DNA of 64,000 nucleotides, taken from the NCBI RefSeq assembly GCF_000364225.2, contig NZ_AQFT02000004.1, positions 1-64,000 on the forward strand, written 5' to 3'. Made by a program: the position numbers and the translations under genes. This DNA comes from Eubacterium plexicaudatum ASF492. GTDB lineage: Bacteria; Bacillota; Clostridia; Lachnospirales; Lachnospiraceae. Below the pieces are notes generated by a model, which saw only the letters and a program-made list of their open reading frames with translations, made no database searches and was not told the origin of the DNA. Shown here piece by piece: positions 18,617 through 27,793 of the stretch. Every line of letters starts with the position of its first letter. Position 1 is the first letter of the stretch.

Positions 18617-20446
18617 ATGGATATTTTTGAATATTTGCCGCAACTGATCGTTGCTTATGATGGCAACGATGAATTTGCTAATCTTATTCATGTAAAGAAA
18701 ACAAACAAAGATATTGACTATTTTTGCCCTTGTTGTGGAGGAATTGTAAAGCCAATGGCATTAGATAGTACTAAGGAGCAGTCTCATTATTATCATATTA
18801 CTGGCAAGTGTACAAAAGAAAGTCAACTACATTTTTTTTGTAAGAACTGGCTTTTTGAAAAAGGAAGTAAATTTTATTTAGAAGATATTTTATATGAAGT
18901 AGATTTTATTGATATCGAAAAAATATGGAATACACCATTTGGAGATTACAAGCCTGATATTTCAGTATATACAACTACAGGTGAAATTATTTATTTTGAG
19001 ATGTTTTTCGCTAATAGAAAAACTGAAGATGATTATTTTTGTAAATGGGATTATTTAAAAAATGATGTAGTTGAAGTTGATATTAAGGAATATATGTTTA
19101 AAACAGATGAAAATATTATTCCATCTTTTACATATCTATTCCATAACAGAGTTTGTTTTTCCAAACCATATATTAAAAGAGACTTATATGCTAATACTAT
19201 TGCGAGAATTAAACACGAATTAACAAGGCAAAAAGTTTTGAATTATAAAGCCAGAATTGAACAGTTGGATTGGTTTTGGCAGAAAATTAGAAATAGTAAG
19301 TCGAGAGAGGAAATTTTGAATACTATTGCTAATATGGAATATGATGATATGGTATCTTGCTATGACATTATAAAAAGAAAACAGTGCGTATCATATCTGA
19401 AGAATGATGTATTGGATGTAATAAACAAAAAAGTTATATCAGAAATACGGAGCTCTTTAGATTTACCATATGATGAAAACGTATATTTTGATTTAAGGCA
19501 CGTTAAAGGCAGAACTTACGAAGCTGGTATTAGATTAAATTTAAAAACTGAACATATTATCTATAATAAGTTATTCGAAGTAGGCAAAGCACGTTATCGT
19601 ACAATTAACAGATTAGTAGATTTCCCTAAAATAGTTTTTAGCAAGAATATATTAAATAAAAATGAAATAGCCATTTCTGATAAGGATATTGCTCAATTAA
19701 AAGAAACATACAGTGATGTATGTAATTTAAAAGAAAATCTTTTAAAGTATGATAAAAGTTTATCTAACTTTGAAAATAATATATATAGAATAAGAATGAA
19801 CAATGATTTATATACGGTTCTTTCGATATTTAACAGTAATACTGAATTATTGTTTGAAAATAAATATATATCATCATTAGATATTGATAAATTATCAGAG
19901 GAAATTAAATTGAAAATATCAGAAAATAAAAATGATAAATTTCTTAAAGACTTATTTTCAAGTAACGATTATAATAATTTTATACAAGAAATAAAGACTT
20001 ATAAAAATTTTAATGTTGATGTAGAGATTAATAAATCCAAAAAATATATTAGATTCAGAATGTACATTGCCAGAAAATGTTTTTATGATGAAAAATTAGA
20101 CAATAATCTTGATGATTTCAACAAAAAGAAAAATGATTGTATATTATTAATCCAGAATTTTATGGAGAAGTATTATACTATTTTATATTTAGTTAAAAGA
20201 ATTAATAATTGTAAAAATAATTTTTGGGAATCAGATATTTCATTTGATTTCTTTGGAGATATTATTATAAAAATTGATCAAAAGTATTTTACACCTAAAA
20301 GACATCTTACATTTGAAAAAATTTATTTTGACGACATTTTAACATTAACAGAAAAAGAAATTATCAGTCAATTAGAAAAAGCAATGTACAAAGTAATAAA
20401 AAATATGGAACGTTGTGGTTGTAGGGTAATGGAGGTAAATGATTAA
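18617..20446 (+). CDS. CoiA-like nuclease-fold protein, 609 aa
   Basis: GGAGGATTTAT precedes the ATG. Residues about 34-70 (YFCPCCGGIVKP .. HYYH) form the zinc ribbon and HxxH start seen in competence protein CoiA. About residues 115-150 follow the restriction-nuclease-like core: GDYKPDISVYTTTGEIIYFE, with D and E as candidate metal ligands. The remaining 450 residues are helical and unassigned, longer than typical CoiA. Its stop overlaps the next ATG (TAATG), coupling it to the polymerase genes. Role in this phage is unknown. Confidence 0.6.
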   Translation: MDIFEYLPQLIVAYDGNDEFANLIHVKKTNKDIDYFCPCCGGIVKPMALDSTKEQSHYYHITGKCTKESQLHFFCKNWLFEKGSKFYLEDILYEVDFIDIEKIWNTPFGDYKPDISVYTTTGEIIYFEMFFANRKTEDDYFCKWDYLKNDVVEVDIKEYMFKTDENIIPSFTYLFHNRVCFSKPYIKRDLYANTIARIKHELTRQKVLNYKARIEQLDWFWQKIRNSKSREEILNTIANMEYDDMVSCYDIIKRKQCVSYLKNDVLDVINKKVISEIRSSLDLPYDENVYFDLRHVKGRTYEAGIRLNLKTEHIIYNKLFEVGKARYRTINRLVDFPKIVFSKNILNKNEIAISDKDIAQLKETYSDVCNLKENLLKYDKSLSNFENNIYRIRMNNDLYTVLSIFNSNTELLFENKYISSLDIDKLSEEIKLKISENKNDKFLKDLFSSNDYNNFIQEIKTYKNFNVDVEINKSKKYIRFRMYIARKCFYDEKLDNNLDDFNKKKNDCILLIQNFMEKYYTILYLVKRINNCKNNFWESDISFDFFGDIIIKIDQKYFTPKRHLTFEKIYFDDILTLTEKEIISQLEKAMYKVIKNMERCGCRVMEVND

Positions 20447-21339
20447 TGCGTGGAAATTTGTATATACCTTCAATTGATGCAAAAGATTTATATTTATCAA
20501 ATAATTATATTAAAACTGTTCCTTACGGGTATAAACTTACAAAGAAAGATGGTACATATAATTTCAATAAGTATATAAATAGTTTTGATTATAGTCTTGA
20601 TTTGATAGAACTTCGTGAAGTTGCTAAAAAAATATATGGTAAAAAAGATTCTTTGTCTTTTATAGTAAAAGATAAAGAATATTCTTCTAAGATTATTAAT
20701 GTTACCTTTAATTACGCTGTTAAAGAATTTAACAAGACTGCAAAAAATACATATGTTAGAAATGGTTATAATTTGAGAGATTATGAATTGGACAATGGAT
20801 ATGCAACTGATATTGACGAAGACGGAATTAAAATATTAGTGGCAATTAAAACAGATGAACCATTTTATAATTCAATTGATACCGCTCTCTTACCATCGTT
20901 CTTTTCTTGTGAATATGACAAAGACAATATGACCTACATGTATAAATTAACTGGAACTATTAAAACAGTCAAGTCGGCAAAAGAATTAAGAAAATGGTGT
21001 TATAAAAATGGATTTATTTGTAATGGTATAAGTTATTGTAGGTTTAAAAGGTCAAGCGGATCTTCAAGAGTTGGCAAATGTTTATTTATTGATAAAAGGT
21101 TATACCCTAACATGCATAAATCAGAGCAATGTGGGTTAGATGTACAACAGGGGGATGCATTAGACATTGCTGCTTTCGAAGCATATATATCACTACCTAC
21201 AAGCAGTATTATTGATACCATTAACATTAAACCAGAAAATTTCTTAGTGGTTGACGATTATGAGAGTATTTTTGAAGAGGAAGCTGTTTGTACTGATTTG
21301 GGTAATGACGGTTGGTTGGTTACAGAAGAAAAAACATGA
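20446..21339 (+). CDS. YonO/RdRP-like RNA polymerase, N-terminal part
   Basis: 297 aa. Ends AVCTDLGNDGWLVTEEKT, which lines up with the TDG(V)G..S segment that begins the catalytic region of eukaryotic RdRPs, and contains CRFKRSSGSSRVGKCLFIDK like the RSSSxxR segment before it. The catalytic double-psi barrels lie in the next frame. A -1 step on the run AAAAAA (21329-21334) would join the two frames as a 978-residue enzyme, close to the about 900 residues of SPbeta YonO. Confidence 0.6.
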   Translation: MRGNLYIPSIDAKDLYLSNNYIKTVPYGYKLTKKDGTYNFNKYINSFDYSLDLIELREVAKKIYGKKDSLSFIVKDKEYSSKIINVTFNYAVKEFNKTAKNTYVRNGYNLRDYELDNGYATDIDEDGIKILVAIKTDEPFYNSIDTALLPSFFSCEYDKDNMTYMYKLTGTIKTVKSAKELRKWCYKNGFICNGISYCRFKRSSGSSRVGKCLFIDKRLYPNMHKSEQCGLDVQQGDALDIAAFEAYISLPTSSIIDTINIKPENFLVVDDYESIFEEEAVCTDLGNDGWLVTEEKT

Positions 21340-23381
21340 AAATTTCAAATTCTATTTGGGATGGGCAATCTTTAATTGATGTCTCTTTAATGGGTGAATA
21401 TTCATCAAAAGGAATGATATTGCTGAGAAATAAATTTTTCAAGTCTTGTTGTTTTAATACTAACATACAGAAATTCTTTAAAGACAATAATATTACTGAA
21501 ATTTCGCAACTAAACGGAGAAACGATTGCAACAGATATAAGGGATATAAAGGTTATTACTACTCCTTCAAGTATCAAGTTTTATAAGTTTGGCAACCTAA
21601 AGACATGGTTTGAAAATATATATCAATATTTTGGTGTGGTCAAACATGATAAAGATACTCATTATTTTAATGGCCGTATGGTACAAGCCCACTACCAGTT
21701 GTTGAATACTTTGCAGTTATCTAAAGACGAAATACAAGAAATTGTACAGGATGGAATAGATTATATAAACCTCATCAATACTGATGTTGACGTTATGCGT
21801 TATCATTTGAAATTTAAAGAAAATGAAGAAATTGAAACAGATAATATCATGAAGGACAAGAATGAAATTGTTTATAAGTTACTAAATTATGATTGCGATT
21901 TTCATAAAACTAAGATTTATTATGATTTTAAAAAGGATTTGTGTAGATCTTACATAAAAAACATAAAAAAAGGACATGTGCTTGTTGATGGAACTTATGC
22001 TACTCTTTTTGGAAATCCTTATGAAATGTTATTACAATCAATTGATAAGTTTGATGGTAGTTCAATTCTTAATGTTGGTACTGTTCACAATACTAGATAT
22101 GAATATGATACTGAGATTTTAGGTAGTCGTAGTCCTCATGTAACCATTGGAAATATATTAGTTACAAAGAATGTCGCTTGTCCTGTAATTGATAAATACT
22201 TCAATTTAACACCAAATATTATTTGCATAAACAGCATCAATGAAAATATATTAGAAAGGTTAAGCGGAGCTGACTTTGACAGTGACACTTTGCTTATTAC
22301 AAATAATAAAATACTTATAAATTCTGCAAAGAAGAACTATAAATACTTCAAAGTTCCTACAAGAAATATTAATCCTCCAAAATCAAAAAGGCATTATACA
22401 TTTGATGATTTGGCGGATTTGGATGATAAAACAAGTAATAATAAGATTGGTGAGATTGTAAATTTATCTCAAGAATTAAATTCATTGCTTTGGGATATGG
22501 TTGCCAAGTCTGGTGAATCAGTTGACAGTCAATATGAATACATCAAAGAAATTTATTATGATGTATGTCAATTAGATGTTCTTAGTAATATAGAAATAGA
22601 CAGAGCAAAAAAAGAGTTCCCTGTTGATTCTACTGCTGAATTGAAACGTATGAGGAAAAAATATTCTAGCTTATTAACTATGACAGATGGAAGAAAAAAG
22701 ATGCCATATTTTCTTGGTTATATAGCAGATATTAAAAAATATAAGAATGTTGATAGAAAAGACTATCAGAAATATGATACTACTATGGATTTATTACATA
22801 TATGTATTGGCAACAGACGTTCTTCTAAATCTAAAGGAAGCAATTTTTTATCTCTTGCAGAGATATTTAAACCATTAGAATATGATAAGAACAAAGTCCA
22901 TAAGCAACAGGTTACAAAAATTATTGAACTGGCAAAAGACACATATGCTTATAACCAGATGATCGCCCAAAACTCCTGTTTAACAAGCGAAGAGAAACAC
23001 ATACACATTGTTGGGGCTAAAGAAGATTTACTATATGAGATTAATAGAATGAAGATTAATGAGCATACCATGTTTCGTTTATTGTGGACATTAGATGAAC
23101 AGAAAAATTCTTCTACTAGAAATCTACTCTTCTACTTGTTATTTAATTATAAAAATGAAATATTAACAGATTTATTGAAACAATATAATCGGATAAATAC
23201 TTATCTTATTGAAGATAAAGATGGTGAAATTGTTATATATAACTGTAAATTTGCCAAAAAAGTTCCCCCAAAGCAAATTTTGAAACTTAATTATTCTCAT
23301 GTGATGAGCAAAATTTCATTTCGTTATAAGGATGCTATTGGTAGGAATATAAAATCAATGATTGGAGATGAAAATTCATAA
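21336..23381 (+). CDS. YonO/RdRP-like RNA polymerase, catalytic part
   Basis: 681 aa from the ATG at 21336, whose ATGA overlaps the preceding stop. Residues about 20-48 (GEYSSKGMILLRNKFFK) resemble the first double-psi barrel with its lysines. About 263-273 read GSRSPHVTIGNI, like RNPxLHPGDI of RdRPs. Residues 311-318 read GADFDSDT (DFDSD at 22272-22286), the DxDxD magnesium triad that defines this superfamily, with serine replacing the usual glycine. Expected to transcribe phage genes without host subunits. HU follows, as yonN follows yonO in SPbeta. Confidence 0.7.
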   Translation: MKISNSIWDGQSLIDVSLMGEYSSKGMILLRNKFFKSCCFNTNIQKFFKDNNITEISQLNGETIATDIRDIKVITTPSSIKFYKFGNLKTWFENIYQYFGVVKHDKDTHYFNGRMVQAHYQLLNTLQLSKDEIQEIVQDGIDYINLINTDVDVMRYHLKFKENEEIETDNIMKDKNEIVYKLLNYDCDFHKTKIYYDFKKDLCRSYIKNIKKGHVLVDGTYATLFGNPYEMLLQSIDKFDGSSILNVGTVHNTRYEYDTEILGSRSPHVTIGNILVTKNVACPVIDKYFNLTPNIICINSINENILERLSGADFDSDTLLITNNKILINSAKKNYKYFKVPTRNINPPKSKRHYTFDDLADLDDKTSNNKIGEIVNLSQELNSLLWDMVAKSGESVDSQYEYIKEIYYDVCQLDVLSNIEIDRAKKEFPVDSTAELKRMRKKYSSLLTMTDGRKKMPYFLGYIADIKKYKNVDRKDYQKYDTTMDLLHICIGNRRSSKSKGSNFLSLAEIFKPLEYDKNKVHKQQVTKIIELAKDTYAYNQMIAQNSCLTSEEKHIHIVGAKEDLLYEINRMKINEHTMFRLLWTLDEQKNSSTRNLLFYLLFNYKNEILTDLLKQYNRINTYLIEDKDGEIVIYNCKFAKKVPPKQILKLNYSHVMSKISFRYKDAIGRNIKSMIGDENS

Positions 23382-23647
23382 CAAAAACAGATATAGTAAA
23401 TCAAATTTGGAATGAAAATATTGATAAATATACAAAAAAAGATATCGAATTTATTGTAAATTCATTTATAAAAATTATTGGAGAAAGAATAAAAAATGAC
23501 TTAAAAGTTAAGATTAATGGTCTTGGTACATTTACAACATATTATAGAGATGTTAATTTTAATAAGTCATTAAACAACAATTATGAAAAAAATATTCCTT
23601 CCGTTAAATATATAAGTTTTAAACCAAGCAAAAAATTAAAGAAATAA
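23378..23647 (+). CDS. HU-like DNA-binding protein, apparent ATA start
   Basis: The frame ITKTDIVNQIWNENIDKYTK .. KVKINGLGTFTTYYRD is HU/IHF-like (helical N-half, then the GLGTF beta arm start). No ATG exists in frame. The first codon after TGA is TTC, then ATA at 23378, which overlaps the polymerase TAA (ATAA) and lies ten bases after GGAG. About 89 aa. Bends or compacts DNA. Placement next to the polymerase supports a shared role. Confidence 0.6.
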   Translation: MTKTDIVNQIWNENIDKYTKKDIEFIVNSFIKIIGERIKNDLKVKINGLGTFTTYYRDVNFNKSLNNNYEKNIPSVKYISFKPSKKLKK

Positions 23648-23731
23648 AATTTATCTTCTATTCAAAATAAAAAAGAGAAATGGTAATTGTAATTTAAAAT
23701 ATATTAGTTAAGATAAAGGAGCGATTTGAAT

Positions 23732-24364
23732 ATGAGAAAAATAAGTATTACGGAAGCACTTAATGAGTTGAAGTTGTAAGATTCAAAAATCACAAAGGCA
23801 ATTACCAACGCTACTCTTTGTGGCGCTGCTAAAAAATCATCTGATAAAGTTGGTGTTGTAAAGAAGGAATACTTTGAAGATCGTGCAAAGGCATCTTATC
23901 AGTCTGTCACTGATTTAATTGCAAATAGAAACACTCTAAAATCTGCTGTTGTAAAGTCAAATGCAATTACGGAAGTCACTGTTGCTGATAAAATTATGAC
24001 TGTTGCAGAAGCTATTGAGCGTAAAAATTCTATTGAGTATGATGAAACTTTACTTAATGAAATGAAACGTCAATATGCAAACGCTACTGCTACTGTTGAT
24101 AAGGAAAATAAGAAAGTGGATGCTAAGGTAGATGATTTACTTACTACTCTTGTTGGGAAAGATTCTGATAAGAAATTGAGTAAAGAGGATCAGGAAGCTG
24201 TTGAGAAACCTTATAGAGAGAAAAATGAATTTGAATTTGTAGACCCTCTTGGGTTGTATGAAAAGATTCAGACTCTTGAAGCAGACATTGATGGTTTTAA
24301 GTCTAATGTGGATACGGTGCTTGTTCTTTCTAACGCAACAACCTTCATTGAAGTAGATTTCTAA
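23732..24364 (+). pseudogene. Conserved-looking phage protein with in-frame stop
   Basis: AAGGAGCG precedes the ATG. MRKISITEALNELKL is followed by TAA at 23777 and then, in the same frame, DSKITKAITNATLCGAAKKS to 24364, 210 codons in all. A substitution of TAT/TAC or a paired indel would explain the stop; a GTG/TTG or ATG downstream (23996) could give only a short product. Helical, coiled-coil-like throughout. Function not recognised. Confidence 0.5.
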
Positions 24365-24864
24365 CTTTTAAACTATATTGTAGTTATTACGAAAACCTAA
24401 AACTTACATCCTGTCACCTATGCAGGACATCATAGGTAAAAACAAGATAAAAGTTTAATGCTTTCTAGCGAACAATATTCCAATATTATATAGGAATATT
24501 CGATAGAATATTTGAATGAAAATTTATCAAATTGTGATAAATTTACATATACAGATTATTGAGATAACATCGTTTACTGCTCAATAGGTATTTATGTAAA
24601 TTCTTTTGGAAATAAAAATTCAAAACTCAGCATTTAAAACTTAAAACTCACTTGTCAAAATTCTTTATTTGTAAAGTTTAAAATATAATTACTAAAATTC
24701 TATAAAATCCATGATTGAGTTTTATTCGTGTTGTGTAATTGACGATTAGGTTTGTACATGGCTGTAATAACTACATTAAAATATTTGAGATTATAAGTAT
24801 TCTTATATTCATTTCTTATACAGGTGGCGGTACTGCTATTCTAGCGGTATCGTCATTTGTTCTT
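24365..24864. other. 500-base non-coding region before tRNA genes
   Basis: No open frame of note. A long imperfect stem (about 24390-24450) and a strong hairpin GGCGGTACTGCTATTCTAGC near 24832-24855 lie just before the tRNA genes. Position beside phage tRNAs is typical for large phage non-coding RNAs such as GOLLD or ROOL, but I cannot show a match. Confidence 0.4.
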
Positions 24865-24938
24865 GTATCCATAGCTCAGTTTGGTAGAGCATCTGACTTT
24901 TAATCAGAATGTCATAGGTTCAAATCCTATTGGGTGCA
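24865..24938 (+). tRNA. tRNA-Lys (anticodon TTT)
   Basis: Full cloverleaf: acceptor GTATCCA/TGGGTGC, D arm AGCTCAGTTTGGTAGAGC, anticodon stem CTGA/TCAG with loop CTTTTAA, T arm with GGTTCAAATCC. No encoded CCA. First of a small phage tRNA set. Confidence 0.9.
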
Positions 24939-24939
24939 T

Positions 24940-25010
24940 TTGCGGTAAGGTGTAAATGGTTGCATATTGGGTTCATACCCCAATGGGTCTGTTCGAGTCA
25001 GAATCCGCTA
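24940..25010 (+). tRNA. tRNA-like, anticodon CAT (Met or modified Ile)
   Basis: Anticodon stem TTGGG/CCCAA with loop TTCATAC, D stem TGTA/TGCA and T loop TTCGAGT are present. The acceptor stem has only GCGG/CCGC firmly paired, so the gene is degenerate or divergent. It starts two bases after the tRNA-Lys. Confidence 0.6.
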
Positions 25011-25128
25011 CTCTTTTGTCTGTTTAGTACAAACAGTCCTCCGTTGCTAGGCTCATCGTCAATAGCCCACCATATGTAAACATATAACAAATTGATAATA
25101 AAAAATATAAATGAAAGGAAGATTTTAA

Positions 25129-25341
25129 ATGGCAAAATTAGATAATACACACCAAACAATTGAAAATATTGTAGGTGCAAGAGTTGAGGAAATCAATGGC
25201 GAATTAGTTTTAGTGAATGAGGAAGCATTTGACGCTCCTATTAGTATTGTAAATATGTTTAAACAGTATGTTGGACAGGCTATTGATCTTAAATTGGGTG
25301 GAGCTGCTCCAATTTCTAGTTCGATGTTTGATGAAGAATGA
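25129..25341 (+). CDS. Hypothetical protein, 70 aa
   Basis: AAAGGAAG precedes the ATG. MAKLDNTHQTIENIVGARVE, then an acidic C-terminus. Intact and well spaced, so probably expressed. No motif recognised. Confidence 0.55.
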   Translation: MAKLDNTHQTIENIVGARVEEINGELVLVNEEAFDAPISIVNMFKQYVGQAIDLKLGGAAPISSSMFDEE

Positions 25342-25347
25342 AAGTAG

Positions 25348-25473
25348 GTGGGTATTATTACTGACTTACATAGATTAGAAAATGAAGACATGATGGCATG
25401 GCAGATTCGCTGTTGTCTTGCCAAAAGACGAAAAGAGACAGATATGGACTGGATTGAAATACTAATTTCATGA
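25348..25473 (+). CDS. Possible small protein, 41 aa
   Basis: Reads from GTG 25348 (or ATT 25357 after AGGTGG) as DLHRLENEDMMAWQIRCCLA to TGA 25473. Spacing of the ribosome site favours the ATT. Small, with two cysteines. Weak call. Confidence 0.35.
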   Translation: MGIITDLHRLENEDMMAWQIRCCLAKRRKETDMDWIEILIS

Positions 25474-25538
25474 CAAAGTAGGCTGTGTACGAGCGACACA
25501 GTTTTTATATTATTATATATAAGTGACTATGAAAAATA

Positions 25539-25571
25539 GGACTACTCTTCTGCTTTTGAGTAGTCCGTTTT
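25539..25571 (+). terminator. Intrinsic terminator
   Basis: Stem GGACTACTC/GAGTAGTCC followed by GTTTT, after the 41-aa frame. A second perfect palindrome, CGATATAGTG..CACTATATCG-like, follows at 25579-25602. Confidence 0.6.
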
Positions 25572-25735
25572 GACGAGACGATATAGTGTCACTACTATAT
25601 CGTATTACATTAATTCCAACTAGCATAGGTGGTCATTAGTCGTACTACACCCTGAATTAATAGACGGCTCGGAGATAGAGAATTGTTGGTGCTGCTATCT
25701 CAATTTTATTAAATATTGAAAATCGAAAGGAAAAT
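25572..25735 (+). promoter_or_regulatory. Structured leader upstream of HU gene
   Basis: After the terminator come a palindrome (25579-25602), a closing stem ATTAATTC/GAATTAAT around GGTGGT..ACTACACC, and a stem GAGATAG/CTATCTC (about 25672-25702). Such density of pairing in a 165-base leader suggests a regulatory RNA. No known riboswitch class is recognised. Confidence 0.4.
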
Positions 25736-25741
25736 AAAATT

Positions 25742-26029
25742 ATGAATAAAGTTGAACTTGTAAAACGTATTGTAGAAGTATCCACTGAGGAAGTAAATCA
25801 GAAACAGGTAAACGCTGTACTTACAGCTCTTGAATCTGTTGTTAAAGATGTTGTTCTTGCAGATGATGATGTTACAATTCCTGGTGTTTGCAAAGTGAAA
25901 TCTAAGGTTGTTCCTGAAAGAACTGGCAAGATTATGATGGGCGACAAGAAGGGTGAAACTTATGTGACTCCAGAGCATAAGGAAGGTTCTGTTAAAATCG
26001 TGAAATCATTGAAGAAAGTTTTTGAGTGA
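25742..26029 (+). CDS. HU-family DNA-binding protein, 95 aa
   Basis: MNKVELVKRIVEVSTEEVNQ followed by ADDDVTIPGVCKVKSKVVPE and a C-terminal GSVKIVKSLKKVF fits HU: helix-turn-helix dimer core, then the DNA-binding arm. GAAAGGA precedes the ATG. Second HU-like gene in the window. Likely phage DNA architecture. Confidence 0.75.
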   Translation: MNKVELVKRIVEVSTEEVNQKQVNAVLTALESVVKDVVLADDDVTIPGVCKVKSKVVPERTGKIMMGDKKGETYVTPEHKEGSVKIVKSLKKVFE

Positions 26030-26050
26030 TCTGGATTGGCAGGTGATATA

Positions 26051-26695
26051 CATGTTGAACTTTGAAAATGTTGAGGATTTAGTTTCCCATATGTTTGCCA
26101 ATTTAGATAATGAAGATAATCTTGTATCCGTAATTGCAAATAAGCAAATGATTATTGATATTATGGTGGAATTACTTAATTACAAAATGTAATTCTTGAA
26201 AGTTGTGAACTTGATTATGATGAAGAATACGATAGAGAATATATTGTATCTCTATTTGACGATGTAGAATCCGATAATTGGCACATTAATGTAGAAAAAT
26301 GTTATCTTCCTGAAAAGCAAAAATATGTAGCTACAGAGGGTTATGTATTATTCCATGAAGATGTAAATAGTAAAGCAATGGTTGATATGCAGAACAATGA
26401 ATATATGCCATTAGGTGAGCATGATTGGTTTACTATTGGTAATGAAGAATTAGAGGGTATCAACGAAGATGATAATGATGTCGAAACAAATTTAAATGAA
26501 ACTGACCCCGAAGATGAGTTGGATGATTCTGAATATAGTATTACTGTAAAAGTCGGTTTAGATACTGATGAAGCAGAAAAGATTATTCGTGATATGAGAA
26601 AGAATTTTCAGAGAGAAGTGTCTGGTATGTTTGATATGTTATATAGACCATATCTTTATGAGTATCATCCACAGCCACTTAGGTTTTATTGGTAA
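26051..26695 (+). pseudogene. Acidic phage protein, frameshifted
   Basis: AGGTGATATAC precedes the ATG; MLNFENVEDLVSHMFANLDN stops at TAA after NYKM. A one-base shift in AATTACAAAATG gives NVILESCELDYDEEYDREYI and continues to 26695. Strongly acidic. Short distance from HU suggests an operon. Function unknown. Confidence 0.5.
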
Positions 26696-26732
26696 ATATA
26701 GCATCTGATATTCGATGAGATTTTTTATAGAA

Positions 26733-26769
26733 AAGACTTGCGTTCAAAAATTTAGCGTAAGTCTTTTTT
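26733..26769 (+). terminator. Intrinsic terminator
   Basis: Stem AAGACTTGCG../..CGTAAGTCTT with six T after it. It is followed two bases later by TTTAGAGAAATAT. Confidence 0.75.
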
Positions 26770-26983
26770 GTTTAGAGAAATATAAATTAGAGATTTGCAG
26801 TGAGTGAAAGTAACTGCCGATCAGTGAAGCGACTGATTACCTCTAAACGGACAAACCATTGGTGGTACGCATGTGTAGGGTATGCTCCTACCACACCAAC
26901 AATGGAGAACGCTCATGTCGGGAGACAGCAATAAGTCGTTCTCTTTTTACTAAAATGATTTAGATTAAAAGGAGAAAACGAAA
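26770..26983 (+). promoter_or_regulatory. Structured leader of antirepressor gene
   Basis: Starts with TTTAGAGAAATAT (26771-26783), a motif repeated after terminators at 27795 and 52602. Downstream stems are GTGGTA/TACCAC enclosing GCAT/ATGC (about 26865-26900) and GAGAACG/CGTTCTC followed by T5, which looks like a terminator just before the gene (attenuator-like). Regulation through this RNA is inference. Confidence 0.5.
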
Positions 26984-27736
26984 ATGAGTGATATTACATT
27001 ATTTAATCAGGATGGAAGAATTTTAGCAAGCAGCCGTGATGTAGCTGAGAAATTTGGCAAAAATCATAAGGAGATTTTAAGATCTATTGACAATATTTCT
27101 AAGGAAATCAGTACAGCGCAATTTTGCGCTCTATTTATAATTTCTAATTACAAAGCATCTAATGGCAAAACAAACAAAGAATATTTAATGGATAGAGATG
27201 GGTTTTCTCTATTATGCATGGGATTTACAGGTACAAAAGCACTCGAATGGAAGCTGAAGTATATAGATGCCTTCAATCAAATGGAAGAAACATTAAAATC
27301 TGGAGATTATCTTTCTGAAGAAGAAAAGCTAAAACTAAAACTTTTTAGTAAAGATCCTTTAGAAGTTGCATCTGCCCATAACAAACTTGTTGAACTTGAG
27401 GTAGATAAAGCTACTGCTCCGCTGATACCAAAAGCAGACTATCATGATGCAGTACTTAATAAAGAAGATTTAATAACAACAACTATCATTGCAAAGGATT
27501 TGGGGTTTTCAAGTGCTTCAAAATTAAACCAGATTATGAAATCGAATCGAATTATATTTAAAAACCAGTCTGGCACATGGTGTCCTTATTCTGATTATGA
27601 ATGGCTAATTACAGATGGATATGCTGATTACAGAAGTTACAAAGAAGAAAAATCTAAGCCTTGTTTAAAATGGACTGAAAAAGGCCGAAAATGGATTGTA
27701 GAAAATTATCATGAGTGGATTGCCAATTTAAAGTAA
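26984..27736 (+). CDS. Phage antirepressor, Rha + KilA-C type, 250 aa
   Basis: AAAAGGAGAAAAC precedes the ATG. Residues 1-90 are a Rha domain (ILASSRDVAEKFGKNHKEIL, YLMDRDGFSLLCMGFTGTKA). Residues 145-250 are a KilA-C/ANT domain (TTTIIAKDLGFSSASKLNQI .. WTEKGRKWIVENY). Such proteins bind and inactivate phage repressors. Intact. The long structured leader upstream suggests post-transcriptional control. Confidence 0.8.
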   Translation: MSDITLFNQDGRILASSRDVAEKFGKNHKEILRSIDNISKEISTAQFCALFIISNYKASNGKTNKEYLMDRDGFSLLCMGFTGTKALEWKLKYIDAFNQMEETLKSGDYLSEEEKLKLKLFSKDPLEVASAHNKLVELEVDKATAPLIPKADYHDAVLNKEDLITTTIIAKDLGFSSASKLNQIMKSNRIIFKNQSGTWCPYSDYEWLITDGYADYRSYKEEKSKPCLKWTEKGRKWIVENYHEWIANLK

Positions 27737-27760
27737 TAAAATTTCTGCTAATTGAATTGA

Positions 27761-27793
27761 AGGAAGTGAATATTATAAGTTCACTTCCTTTTT
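27761..27793 (+). terminator. Intrinsic terminator
   Basis: AGGAAGTGAA..TTCACTTCCT stem with T5, ends the antirepressor gene. Confidence 0.8.

Noticed and set aside
20446..23381. Primase or DNA polymerase reading of the DFDSD protein
   Set aside because: The upstream LHPGDI-like and SKGM blocks fit double-psi-barrel RNA polymerases, and no polymerase palm or primase motif is seen.
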